In this document: piece by piece, positions 14,992 to 23,076 of the stretch
Position numbering within the stretch: the first letter of the stretch is position 1
How the letters are laid out: every line of letters begins with the position of its first letter
Origin: an archaeon
GTDB taxonomy: Archaea > Micrarchaeota > Micrarchaeia > Norongarragalinales > UBA97
Assembly: GCA_020057405.1 (NCBI GenBank)
Contig: JAGVFW010000003.1
Location: 124,001-188,000, forward strand
Length of the DNA: 64,000 nt
Direction of reading: 5' to 3'
Notes under the pieces: generated by a model
The model's database searches: none
What the model saw: the letters and a program-made list of their open reading frames with translations, nothing else
Told to the model about the DNA's origin: nothing
Program-made: the position numbers and the translations under genes

Positions 14992-16719
14992 TTAGTTGGC
15001 AAACCACTTGTCTATTGACTTGATTGCGGCTTCAGCTTTCGCCTCGACTTCCTTCTCAGGCGTGCGCTTGAGTGAGGCAATGTCGCCCCGAACGGGCGCT
15101 TCAAGCACTTTTGATAGGGGCATGTCGACGGCGATTGCCGCGCTTGCCTTGTCGTAGAAGTGCAGGATGGTCCTTAGCATGACGTACTGCTTGCGCAGAG
15201 TGCAGTAGGCGTCAATCTCGTCGTAGCTGTTCTGCTGCAGGAAGTCCTCGCGAATCATCTTCGTTGCCTCAAGCACGAGCCGCTCCTTGTCTGGGAGCGC
15301 GTCGGGGCCGATGAGCTGGACGATGTTCTGCAGTTCAGCTTCCTTTTGCAACAGCGCCATTGCCTGGTTTCGGTGCTCAAGGAAGTCCTCGGAGACGTTG
15401 GTTTCGAACCACTCGCGGAGCTCCCCGCCGTAAAGCGAGTAGCTTTTCAGCCAGTTGATTGCGGGGTAGTGCCGCCGTCTTGAGAGGGCCGAGTCAAGGG
15501 CCCAGAAGACTTTCGTCACGCGAAGCGTGTTTTGCGAGACCGGCTCGGACAAGTCGCCACCGGGGGGCGAGACTGCACCGACGACGGTGACGCTGCCGCT
15601 GCGCTTTGGCTTGTCGCCAAGGCAGACTGCGCGGCCGGCGCGCTCGTAGAATTCCGCCAGGCGCCTGCCCAAATAGGCGGGATAGCCTTCCTCGCCCGGC
15701 ATTTCCTCCATGCGGCCTGAGATTTCGCGCATTGCTTCGGCCCACCTGGAAGTCGAGTCTGCCATGACTGCGACGTCAAGGCCCATGTCACGGAAGTACT
15801 CGGCGATTGTGATGCCCGTGTAGATGCTTGCCTCTCGGGCCGCGACAGGCATGTTTGAAGTGTTGGCAATGAGCACCGTTCGCTGCATGAGCGGCTTTTG
15901 CGTTTTCGGGTCCATGAGCTTGGGAAAGTTCTCAAGCACTTCGGCCATTTCGTTGCCGCGCTCGCCGCACCCGACGTAGACGATGATGTCGGCGTCAGAG
16001 TATTTTGCCAAGTCGGTCTGGTTGACGGTCTTGCCCGAGCCAAAAGGTCCGGGGATTGCGCCAGCCCCGCCTTTTGCGATTGGGAAGAAGGTGTCCATGA
16101 TGCGCTTGCCGGTGATGAGGGGGGGCTCGAAGTGTTTCTTTTCCTTGATTTCGCGGGGGAGGCGGACGGGCCACTTTTGCATCATCGTCACGTCTTTTCC
16201 GCCAATCTTTGCTATTGCTTGGGTGATGGTGTAGTTGCCGGCCGTGATTTCCGTAATCTTGCCGCTAATTCCTTTTGGCACCATGATTTTGTGCTCGATG
16301 TTGAATTCCGCGACTGTGCCGAGGATGTCGCCCTGCGAGACTGTGTCTCCGACTTTTGCTTTTGGCACGAACTTCCATTTCTTGGAGCGGTTTAGGGACG
16401 GCACGGTGACGCCGCGGACGATGAAGTCGCCGGACTTCTCGCGCACAGCGTCGAGGGGCCGCTGGATGCCGTCGAAAATGCCGGAAAGGAGGCCCGGCCC
16501 GAGCTCGACTGATAGGGGCGCGCCGGTGCCGTCAACGGGCTCGCCGGGGCGCAGGCCGCTTGTCTCCTCGTAAACCTGGATGGATGCCTCGTCGTTTTTC
16601 ACGGAGATGACTTCGCCTAGAAGCAGCATGTCACCTACGCGGACTAGCTCGTTGATTTGGACGCCGCGCATGCCGCCAGCGCGGATGACAGGACCCGAAA
16701 CTTTCGTGATTGAACCCAT
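14992..16719 (-). CDS. atpA: A-type ATP synthase catalytic subunit A
   Basis: Catalytic subunit of the A1 head. From ATG 16719 it is 575 aa, starting [12 protein letters not shown]. An in-frame GTG/ATG at 16731/16728 is also open, but a GGTGATG Shine-Dalgarno covers them and sits 11 nt before ATG 16719, so that ATG is chosen. Seen: beta barrel, the non-homologous region typical of A/V-type A subunits, Walker A GPFGSGKT (near residue 235), GERGNEM with the catalytic Glu, and SRWAEAMRE. No intein is present, although atpA homologues sometimes carry one. Confidence 0.97.
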   Translation of the reverse strand: MGSITKVSGPVIRAGGMRGVQINELVRVGDMLLLGEVISVKNDEASIQVYEETSGLRPGEPVDGTGAPLSVELGPGLLSGIFDGIQRPLDAVREKSGDFIVRGVTVPSLNRSKKWKFVPKAKVGDTVSQGDILGTVAEFNIEHKIMVPKGISGKITEITAGNYTITQAIAKIGGKDVTMMQKWPVRLPREIKEKKHFEPPLITGKRIMDTFFPIAKGGAGAIPGPFGSGKTVNQTDLAKYSDADIIVYVGCGERGNEMAEVLENFPKLMDPKTQKPLMQRTVLIANTSNMPVAAREASIYTGITIAEYFRDMGLDVAVMADSTSRWAEAMREISGRMEEMPGEEGYPAYLGRRLAEFYERAGRAVCLGDKPKRSGSVTVVGAVSPPGGDLSEPVSQNTLRVTKVFWALDSALSRRRHYPAINWLKSYSLYGGELREWFETNVSEDFLEHRNQAMALLQKEAELQNIVQLIGPDALPDKERLVLEATKMIREDFLQQNSYDEIDAYCTLRKQYVMLRTILHFYDKASAAIAVDMPLSKVLEAPVRGDIASLKRTPEKEVEAKAEAAIKSIDKWFAN

Positions 16720-16747
16720 TTCAAACATCACCTTTTTGATAAAAAAA

Positions 16748-17062
16748 TTACTTGAGCTCGACGCCCATTACTTTTTTGATGAGAACGGCGATGCTCTCGC
16801 CGCCGGCGGCAACTGCCTTTTTTCCCGGCACCTCGATTACTGCCGGCTTTGCAAGAGACTGGAGCTGTTTTTGCGTCTTTTGCGATAAGGTCGACATGAC
16901 TTCCTGCGTGACTATCATGATGCCGGAGTCCGTGGCGGCAACTGCGGTTGCAACCGCTTCCTCGGCCTCTTGCGGCGTCGTCACGGTGCGCGCTTCGGTG
17001 ACGCCAGCTAGCCGAAAGCCGAGAACCGTATCAGCATCGCCAATGACGACTATTTTATCCAT
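16748..17062 (-). CDS. atpF: A-type ATP synthase subunit F
   Basis: 104-aa CheY-like subunit of the central stalk. The start [18 protein letters not shown] is the family signature, and the hydrophobic strand [10 protein letters not shown] is in place. Sits between atpC and atpA, as in other archaeal operons. Confidence 0.95.
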   Translation of the reverse strand: MDKIVVIGDADTVLGFRLAGVTEARTVTTPQEAEEAVATAVAATDSGIMIVTQEVMSTLSQKTQKQLQSLAKPAVIEVPGKKAVAAGGESIAVLIKKVMGVELK

Positions 17063-17066
17063 TTTT

Positions 17067-18086
17067 TTAACCTGCGCTTAGCACGCGCTCCCTGATTTCG
17101 TCCTTTACCTCAAACTGCGTAGCGTAAGCTATCTTGCGCAGCGAGTGGACTTCTTCGCGCTTGAGGTGGAGGAAAGCGACTGCGACTCCCATCGAGAGGA
17201 CGCCGCGGGAAAGCGTGCTTCGGGCCTTTCGAAGGAGGGCGCGCTCGAGCTCGACTTCGACATAGGGCAGGCCCTTTGCTTTTAGGAGTTCGACTAGAGG
17301 CGCGGGGGCGAGGAGCTTCTTTCGCGCAAAGACTTCAAGGGCGCCTTCAGGAGAATCCTGCAAGAGCATCTCGTTTGCCAAATACGCGCTGTTGACGGTG
17401 TAGGGGCGGAGCTTTTCTTTTGAGACGCCCGACTTCATCATCCGCAGAATCAAAAACGCGTTTGCAAAGTCCAGGCGGTCTTGAAGAAAGCCGCGCGTGA
17501 ATGCGTCCGGCGCGAATTTTAGGGCCGCGTGCAGTTCCACGTAGTACGCCCGGTCGAGTTCGGAGAGTATGATGCGGAAGTCCTTTGTCTTCTCAAAGTC
17601 CTTTTCAGCCGCGCGGACTGCCTTTGAGTAGCGGGACGCGCGAAGTATCTCAAGAGTGACTGCCAGGTCTGGGGCTGTAACCAAACGCGCAAGGAGGCCG
17701 ATGCTCTCGCGGTCAACTGGAATCAGGTTCTTCATCTCAATGGGCCTGCCCAGTGCCTTGCTGGCGACGATTTTCTTGATGTTGTTGAGCTCCCACTCGC
17801 GCATGAGGACGGCGTAGATTGGGAGGGCCGAGGGGGGAAGGAAGTTTGCGATGCGGCCGATGGTGGCGATGAGGTCGTCGTCTAGGGCGCGCTTGACTAG
17901 TTCGAGGCCCGTATATCTCGTGCTTGCGGATACGAAGGCGCCCTTGTACTCGCTTTCCTCCAGTAGCTCTACAAACTCGTCGAGCGTTCGCACGTCCATG
18001 AGCTCGCGCATGCGGTCGGGGTCAAAAAGCTTGCTCTTCATTGCTTTTAGCCGCGCGTTTGCATACGAGAAGGAAAGGTCAGCCAT
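17067..18086 (-). CDS. atpC: A-type ATP synthase subunit C
   Basis: Socket subunit linking the central stalk to the membrane ring. From ATG 18086 it has 339 aa and begins SFSYANARLKAMKSKLF, the usual start; the open frame continues to 18263 only as the antisense-frame overlap with atpE and is not used. Mainly helical, with the arginine-rich family pattern throughout. The start lies eight bases inside atpE, suggesting coupled translation. Confidence 0.95.
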   Translation of the reverse strand: MADLSFSYANARLKAMKSKLFDPDRMRELMDVRTLDEFVELLEESEYKGAFVSASTRYTGLELVKRALDDDLIATIGRIANFLPPSALPIYAVLMREWELNNIKKIVASKALGRPIEMKNLIPVDRESIGLLARLVTAPDLAVTLEILRASRYSKAVRAAEKDFEKTKDFRIILSELDRAYYVELHAALKFAPDAFTRGFLQDRLDFANAFLILRMMKSGVSKEKLRPYTVNSAYLANEMLLQDSPEGALEVFARKKLLAPAPLVELLKAKGLPYVEVELERALLRKARSTLSRGVLSMGVAVAFLHLKREEVHSLRKIAYATQFEVKDEIRERVLSAG

Positions 18087-18807
18087 TGGCGCGCCTCTTG
18101 CTGCCCTTAGCGGGCTTCTTTGCCTTGCCGGCTTTCGCCTTGGCGGGCGTTGTCTTGAGTGTTTTTGCGGCCGCCGGCTTCTTGACCGCTTTTGCGGCCT
18201 TTGCCTTGCTTTGCGCAATGACTTGCTGCTTTCGCCGCTCTCCAAAGAGCTCGCCGTAGGCAACGCGCTTTAGCTCGACTGCATATTGCTCAAGGAGGCT
18301 CTCGAAAGTGTAGCTTGCGCGCACGCGGCCGCCTGCGTCCTGGGCCACCATGCCCCCTGTGCAGTCAAGTGCTTTTGTCTTTCCGAACTTGGCTGCCATG
18401 GACAAGTCTTCCTTGCGGCAGTAAATCACGGCGTCGCCGCCGAGTTCGGCAACCGCGTTTTTCGCCAGCTTGTTAAAGAGTTTCTCGTAGAGCTTGCGCT
18501 TTTCCCCGGCTTTTGCCGACGCGAGTTCTGCAAGCCGCTTTTGCAGCCTGCCCATCGCGGCCTGGATGACGCGCTCGCGCTCTTCAGCCATCACGCGCTT
18601 TGCTTTCAGGCGCGCGCTTGAGACTTTTCGCGCTTCGTCAACAGCTAGGGCCGCGCCCTCGACTTTGGCTGCCTCGACGATTGCGTTAGACTCATTGACT
18701 GCCTGCGTGAGGACTTCCTTGGCAGACTCGTGGGCTGAGGCTAGCACGCGCTTTTCTTCTTCGGCTGCGCTGTGGCGGAGTTCCTTTACAAGCTCTTCGA
18801 GGCCCAT
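18079..18807 (-). CDS. atpE: A-type ATP synthase subunit E with a histone-like basic tail
   Basis: Peripheral-stalk subunit. Residues 1-195 are a normal E subunit: a long N-terminal coiled coil rich in Ala, Glu and Lys, then a globular end with VAQDAGGRVRASYTFESLLEQ. From about residue 198 to 242 an extra tail follows, made almost only of Lys, Ala, Pro, Thr, Gly and Arg (repeats like KAKAAKAVKKPAAAK). Family members usually stop near 190-205 residues. The tail would carry a charge of about +18. Its coding region also overlaps the start of atpC. Confidence 0.94.
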   Translation of the reverse strand: MGLEELVKELRHSAAEEEKRVLASAHESAKEVLTQAVNESNAIVEAAKVEGAALAVDEARKVSSARLKAKRVMAEERERVIQAAMGRLQKRLAELASAKAGEKRKLYEKLFNKLAKNAVAELGGDAVIYCRKEDLSMAAKFGKTKALDCTGGMVAQDAGGRVRASYTFESLLEQYAVELKRVAYGELFGERRKQQVIAQSKAKAAKAVKKPAAAKTLKTTPAKAKAGKAKKPAKGSKRRANG

Positions 18808-18834
18808 TGGTTGCTCAAATCTCCAGTCTTTCTT

Positions 18835-19074
18835 TTACTTCGCGCCGGATATGATGAGAAAGGCGACGACGAAGCCGAGGATGACGAGCGTTTCGGGAAT
18901 TGCGAGGAACAGCAGCACAGAGCCTTCCTTGCCTTCCTTCTCCGCCATCAGGCCCATGCCTGCAGAACCGATTGCCGCTTGCGCGTAACCGGTGGCCAGG
19001 GCTGAAATGCCCAATGCGAGGCCTGCGCCGAGAGCGGCCAAACCGATACCAAGTCCTTCAACCATTTCTTCCAC
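18835..19074 (-). CDS. atpK: A-type ATP synthase subunit K (membrane ring, proteolipid)
   Basis: 79-aa two-helix hairpin that forms the rotating ring. Helix 1 is Gly/Ala-rich (about 8-40); helix 2 carries the ion-binding carboxylate Glu61 in AIPETLVILGF. Gln32 in helix 1 and Thr62 next to Glu61 are the type of side chains that take part in Na+ sites in this family, so Na+ binding is possible but not shown. A single hairpin, not the duplicated or triplicated forms found in some archaea. A GAGGTGG Shine-Dalgarno precedes the ATG. Confidence 0.96.
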   Translation of the reverse strand: MEEMVEGLGIGLAALGAGLALGISALATGYAQAAIGSAGMGLMAEKEGKEGSVLLFLAIPETLVILGFVVAFLIISGAK

Positions 19075-19076
19075 CT

Positions 19077-20969
19077 CTAACGTGATTTGCTTAAGTTGTT
19101 CGTGTTACGCAGCGGGGCGAATGCCGCCCCGCCCCCGTGATAGAATTTCGAGAAGAACTCCACGTACTGGAGACGAAGGGATTGGATTCCGCTCTCGAAA
19201 AGGCCGAGGACGAGAGCCATGCCCTGGGCGACGATGAAGAGTGCGGCAAACGCTATGAAGGTCGCCAAGGCGGTTAGGAATGCGACTAGCTCAAAGCCAG
19301 CGGAAACGCTTGCCGAAAGCGTGGAGAATGCCGTGCCGACGGGAATCTGGTTGATGATTTGCGCCAGGATGACGCCGCTCATGCCAAGGGCCATGAGACG
19401 AAGGTATGACATGACGTTTGAGAGTAGGCTCGGGATTTCGACAACGGCCGGCACGCCTTCGAGGCGGTAGAGCGAGACTACCGCAATCAAGGCGATTGCG
19501 CCAAAAACTAGAGTAAGGGCAGGGTTGATGACGCCGACTTGCGTCAAAACGACGAGTACGAGGGACCACATGAGTGCGAGCCACGAGAGCTTGGCGTAGG
19601 CGTGCTTGCGGTCATGGTTCCAGTTGACGTAGACGCCGATGAGATAGCCGACGGTTAAGTGGATGACGCCGGCCGCAAGCGAGATGACCATCAGCGTGTT
19701 GACGCCCTCGGCGTTGCGCTCAAGCAGCCGCGGCAATGGCGTGCCGAAGATTGATTCGGCGCCGAAGAACTCGCCGTAGATGATGCCGAAGAAAATCGTC
19801 GAGACTGCGCTAAGGAACAGCATGCCGCCGATGTCTTTTAGGAACTCCGCCTTGGCTTTGAGACGAAGGTAGATGGCCATGATCACGGCGAGTGCGCCGT
19901 AGCCGATGTCGCCTAAAATCATGCCGAAGAAAATGGGGAAGGCGACGCCGATGAAGAGGGTCGGGTCGACTTCGCCGCTTTGCGGCAGGGAGAAGAAGCG
20001 CACGAGGAACTCGAAGCGGCGGATGAGGGGCGGGTTGGAAAGCATTGTTGGCGGCTGCTCGCGAACGCCGATGCGCTCGACCATCACCTTTTCGCCAGTT
20101 GCATCAGACATATCAGCCTGCATTTTGGCGAAGACTTTTTCGGGAACCCAGCCTTCGATGATTTCTACGAACGTTGAGCGGCCGAACTTGTTGGGCAACT
20201 CCGCCTTTTTGGCGTGCTCCTCAAGCTGAGTGCGCACGCGCGTGATTTGCTTGCCGTGCTTCGTTGCAAACTCTGCGAGGAACTCGGACTGCGTCTTTTG
20301 CTTCGCCTTGACGCTCTCGAGATCTGCCTTTGCCGCATCAAAGGCGGCCTGAAACGAGGCTGCAGTGGCTTTCGGCGCGGTCAGGCGGGTGCCGTGCTTT
20401 GCGAGTTCGCGCTCGGTGTCGCCGGCTTTTCGCGAGTCAACCGCGACTAGAGCGTAGTCGGCGTTGCCGTGCCTTAGCATTGCGGCGTCAAGGCGCAGCT
20501 TGCCTGCGGCGACGAGAAACTCTTTTGCATTGGAGGGCTTGAAGTAGAGAAGCGTTGCGCGATTGGTTGCGTCAAAGAGCTTGGGGTTAAGGGGCACTGC
20601 GGTAAACGGCTCGAGTTCGCGGGCGCGGCTTGCAAGCGACGACTGTTCCGAGCGCAGTTCTGAGAGCTTCTTTTCCGCCTCTGAAACGCCGGTGAGCTCA
20701 GCTTCGAGCTCGTGCGCTTCCTTTAGGAGGATATGGGCGGGAGCGAGTTCCTCAAAGGCGGCAGTTTCCTTGAGGCCGAGTGACTTTTCTGCTGCGCGAA
20801 GCGCGATGAGTGATTTTGAGAATTCCTCGAATGACGGCATTGGCAGGTCGGGAGTGCCCTGGCGCGAGCGCGTGATTTGGATTGCGCCGAATTCGTAGAG
20901 CGCGTCTACTGCCTTCTCCGTGCTTGACCTTGAGCACACGACGCGCACTTTCACCATTTTTTCAATCAT
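19077..20969 (-). CDS. atpI: A-type ATP synthase subunit I (a-subunit)
   Basis: Membrane stator that forms the ion half-channels beside the K ring. 630 aa: the soluble N-terminal half (1-about 330) has coiled coil from 75 to 120 and from 210 to 250, and the C-terminal half has seven or eight membrane helices, starting near GVAFPIFFGMILGDIGYG. The helix with the essential arginine is in the segment SNVMSYLRLMALGMSG. The ATG overlaps the atpH stop in ATGA. Confidence 0.96.
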   Translation of the reverse strand: MIEKMVKVRVVCSRSSTEKAVDALYEFGAIQITRSRQGTPDLPMPSFEEFSKSLIALRAAEKSLGLKETAAFEELAPAHILLKEAHELEAELTGVSEAEKKLSELRSEQSSLASRARELEPFTAVPLNPKLFDATNRATLLYFKPSNAKEFLVAAGKLRLDAAMLRHGNADYALVAVDSRKAGDTERELAKHGTRLTAPKATAASFQAAFDAAKADLESVKAKQKTQSEFLAEFATKHGKQITRVRTQLEEHAKKAELPNKFGRSTFVEIIEGWVPEKVFAKMQADMSDATGEKVMVERIGVREQPPTMLSNPPLIRRFEFLVRFFSLPQSGEVDPTLFIGVAFPIFFGMILGDIGYGALAVIMAIYLRLKAKAEFLKDIGGMLFLSAVSTIFFGIIYGEFFGAESIFGTPLPRLLERNAEGVNTLMVISLAAGVIHLTVGYLIGVYVNWNHDRKHAYAKLSWLALMWSLVLVVLTQVGVINPALTLVFGAIALIAVVSLYRLEGVPAVVEIPSLLSNVMSYLRLMALGMSGVILAQIINQIPVGTAFSTLSASVSAGFELVAFLTALATFIAFAALFIVAQGMALVLGLFESGIQSLRLQYVEFFSKFYHGGGAAFAPLRNTNNLSKSR

Positions 20970-21331
20970 TTGGTTTCCTCGATGAGGGTCGAAAGCATTT
21001 TTGCGCTCGTTGGCTCGACTTTGGTCATTGCGACTTTGCGCATCTTCTCGGCGTCGAGCTGCGCGCGCTCGACGATTTTCTTTGCCTCGGCAAGCGTCTT
21101 TGCCTCGGCTACCTTAAGGAGGGCGGTCTTCTCGTCAACCGCTTTCTTGCGGGCGGAGGCTATGATGTCCTGGGCTTTTGCGCGGGCTTGGGCGAGCAGC
21201 TCGGCGGCCTTGGCCTTGGCCGCTTCAATGCGCTCCTGGGCTGCCTTCTCTTCCGCCATGAGGGCTTCCATTCCCTTGCTTATGCCCTCTACTCCAGTAG
21301 AAAGCGAATGAACGTGGCCGTCGCTACTCAT
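20966..21331 (-). CDS. atpH: A-type ATP synthase subunit H
   Basis: Peripheral-stalk coiled-coil partner of subunit E and first gene of the operon. 121 aa from ATG 21331; an upstream in-frame TTG at 21337 is possible, but a GGTGATT Shine-Dalgarno at about 21338-21344 fits the ATG. The sequence is one long heptad-like helix rich in Ala, Lys and Glu, with the typical AQARAKAQDIIASARKKA pattern. The overlap ATGA with atpI suggests coupled translation. Confidence 0.92.
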   Translation of the reverse strand: MSSDGHVHSLSTGVEGISKGMEALMAEEKAAQERIEAAKAKAAELLAQARAKAQDIIASARKKAVDEKTALLKVAEAKTLAEAKKIVERAQLDAEKMRKVAMTKVEPTSAKMLSTLIEETK

Positions 21332-21671
21332 TTTCAATCACCGTACAAAATCGTATAGAGGGTGGGGCCCCCAACTGGGCCTCGCACAGCGTCGCGTGCA
21401 ACGAGGTCCTTCAAATGCCCCCAACTCCCAAAACTTTATGATAAAAAAAAAGAACAAAGGAATGTTATTGCCGCACGTATTTAAGCCATGCGGTGCCACT
21501 GCCCCTTCAAAGAAGGTCGGCGGCGGACTCGACAAAGTGTTTCGTCGCCTCTGCAGCGTCAAAGGCCATCTGGAAGATTTCCATTATCATTGACAATCAC
21601 CAATTGACCTAATAAAGTGGGAAAAGCATTTATTGGTTGCGTCTTTCGTAGTGTGGGAGGGGGGAAAGGAA
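21332..21671. promoter_or_regulatory. 340-bp divergent region between the atp operon and the aminotransferase gene
   Basis: No gene is supported here. On the minus strand a box A, GGCTTAAATAC (21477-21487), would start a leader of about 120 nt before atpH; a second TATA-like CTCTATACG (21352-21360) would give an almost leaderless start. The leader can form two small stems: CCTC...GCAC/GTGC...GAGG at 21380-21406 and GGCCC/GGGCC at 21366-21381, which share two bases and exclude each other. An A-run (21443-21451 on the plus strand) gives a U-tract near the distal start point. On the plus strand a TTTATT-like box near 21628-21633 precedes the aminotransferase gene. Confidence 0.4.
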
Positions 21672-22874
21672 ATGGAGGCGGCAAAGCGGCTAGACGGCAT
21701 CACTTACGCCATTCGCGACGTCATCGCGGCATCCCAGGAGCTCGAGAAGCAGGGCCGCACCATACTCAAACTCAACATAGGGGACCCCAACGCCTACGAC
21801 TTTGACACGCCCGACTACGTGAAAAAGGCGCTCCATGAGGCAATCGAGAGCAAGCTCAACGGCTATGCCGACTCGCAGGGCTTCCTGCGCCTGAGGCAAG
21901 CGATTGTGGCGCAGAACCATAGGCGCGGCTTTGACTCAACTACTGAAAACGTAGTTGTCTCAAGCGGGCTTTCGGAGGCAGTGAACTTCACTTACGCCAG
22001 CCTGCTTAACCCCGGCGACGAAGTCATGTCGCCTTCACCCACCTACCCGCAGTACGAGGCGCTGGCTAAATTCTATGGCGCGAAGAACACCTACTACGAG
22101 CTAGTCGAGGAAAACGGGTTTCTGCCCGACGTTGACGACTTAAGGAAGCACGTCACGGCCAAGACGAAGGCGATTGTCTTAATCAATCCAAACAATCCGA
22201 CTGGCAGCCTCTTGCCTGAAAAGGAAGTCAGGAAACTGCTTGACTTTGCGGGCGAGCACGGACTCGTCGTGATGGCGGACGAGATTTACAGCGAAATGGT
22301 CTTCGACGAAACTGCCGTTGCCGCAGCATCGCTTTCAAAAGACGTGCCCATTATTGCGATGAACGGCCTGTCGAAAAACTTTTTGGCACCCGGATGGCGC
22401 ATGGGCTGGGTGACGTTCTGCAACTTTCCGGACGACAACGTGAAAAAGGCGTTCATCCAGTTGTGCCGCCTGAGGCTAAGCGCGTCATACCCGGTAGAGT
22501 ATGCTTCGGCTGTTGCGCTTGAGAACACTGGCGAGTACGAGCCTGCGAAGAGACAGATGCTTGAGAAACTTCGCCGCCGGCGCGACTTGGCATTCAAGAG
22601 GCTAAATGAGATTCCGGGCATTTCGTGCGTGAAGCCGGGCGGCGCGTTCTACGCGTTTCCGCAAATCCACGACGAAAAGAACGTCTTTGCGGATGACAAG
22701 CAGTTTGTCTACGATTTGCTTGCCGAGCACGGAGTGCTGACGGTTTTTGGAAGCGGGTTTGCGGAAAAGCCGGGCAGCAAGCACTTCCGCATCGTCTTTC
22801 TACCGCCCGAAGAGACTCTTGAAAAGGCATTCGGCGAGATAGAAAAGTTCATGAGAAAAAGGGGGTTTGCATAA
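21672..22874 (+). CDS. PLP-dependent aminotransferase, class I/II (aspartate/alanine type)
   Basis: Moves amino groups between amino acids and 2-oxo acids. From ATG 21672 it has 400 aa, with a purine-rich site (GGAAAGG) just before it; a GTG at 21633 is also in frame. Seen: LNIGDPNAYDF near the N-terminus, the cofactor segment INPNNPTGS, the DEIYSEM loop with the PLP-pyridine Asp, the Schiff-base lysine in NGLSKNFLAPGWRMGW, and a C-terminal Arg in KHFRIVFLPP that binds the substrate carboxylate. It is closest in style to archaeal alanine or aspartate aminotransferases; the exact substrate cannot be set from motifs. Confidence 0.93.
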   Translation: MEAAKRLDGITYAIRDVIAASQELEKQGRTILKLNIGDPNAYDFDTPDYVKKALHEAIESKLNGYADSQGFLRLRQAIVAQNHRRGFDSTTENVVVSSGLSEAVNFTYASLLNPGDEVMSPSPTYPQYEALAKFYGAKNTYYELVEENGFLPDVDDLRKHVTAKTKAIVLINPNNPTGSLLPEKEVRKLLDFAGEHGLVVMADEIYSEMVFDETAVAAASLSKDVPIIAMNGLSKNFLAPGWRMGWVTFCNFPDDNVKKAFIQLCRLRLSASYPVEYASAVALENTGEYEPAKRQMLEKLRRRRDLAFKRLNEIPGISCVKPGGAFYAFPQIHDEKNVFADDKQFVYDLLAEHGVLTVFGSGFAEKPGSKHFRIVFLPPEETLEKAFGEIEKFMRKRGFA

Positions 22875-23076
22875 ACCCGGTTGGAAAATATTCGGTAGTG
22901 GCGATTGCAACAAAGCCGGCGCTAATGCCGCATTAGCCCGTTTTCATTACATATACAATTATAGTGCGAAATTCCGACAAAGTAATAAATAGCGGCGTGC
23001 GGTAAAGGGTATTCGCTGATTTTTTGCCGGCTTTATTCGGCTAGCTTCGTTTCATTTAATTTGGGGTGGGGTTTGG
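22875..23076. promoter_or_regulatory. Upstream region of the membrane pyrophosphatase gene
   Basis: 202 bp, A/T-rich compared with its surroundings. TATA-like stretches lie at about 22948-22966, 22982-22991 and 23053-23061; the last is only 16-24 nt from the ATG. GGGGTGGGG at 23063-23071 may act as a Shine-Dalgarno. Several promoters may be stacked here, which is unusual for this window and would suit a regulated or strongly expressed gene. Confidence 0.35.

Noticed and set aside
14992-16719. Intein in AtpA
   Set aside because: The length and uninterrupted GPFGSGKT region show no insertion.
18087-18263. N-terminal extension of atpC
   Set aside because: The sequence is an Arg/Ser/Lys-rich frame shadow of the atpE tail; the standard AtpC start is at 18086.
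21396-21593. Small open frame on the plus strand upstream of the aminotransferase gene
   Set aside because: It overlaps the atp leader and A-run, has no recognisable motif, and no box A at a fitting distance.
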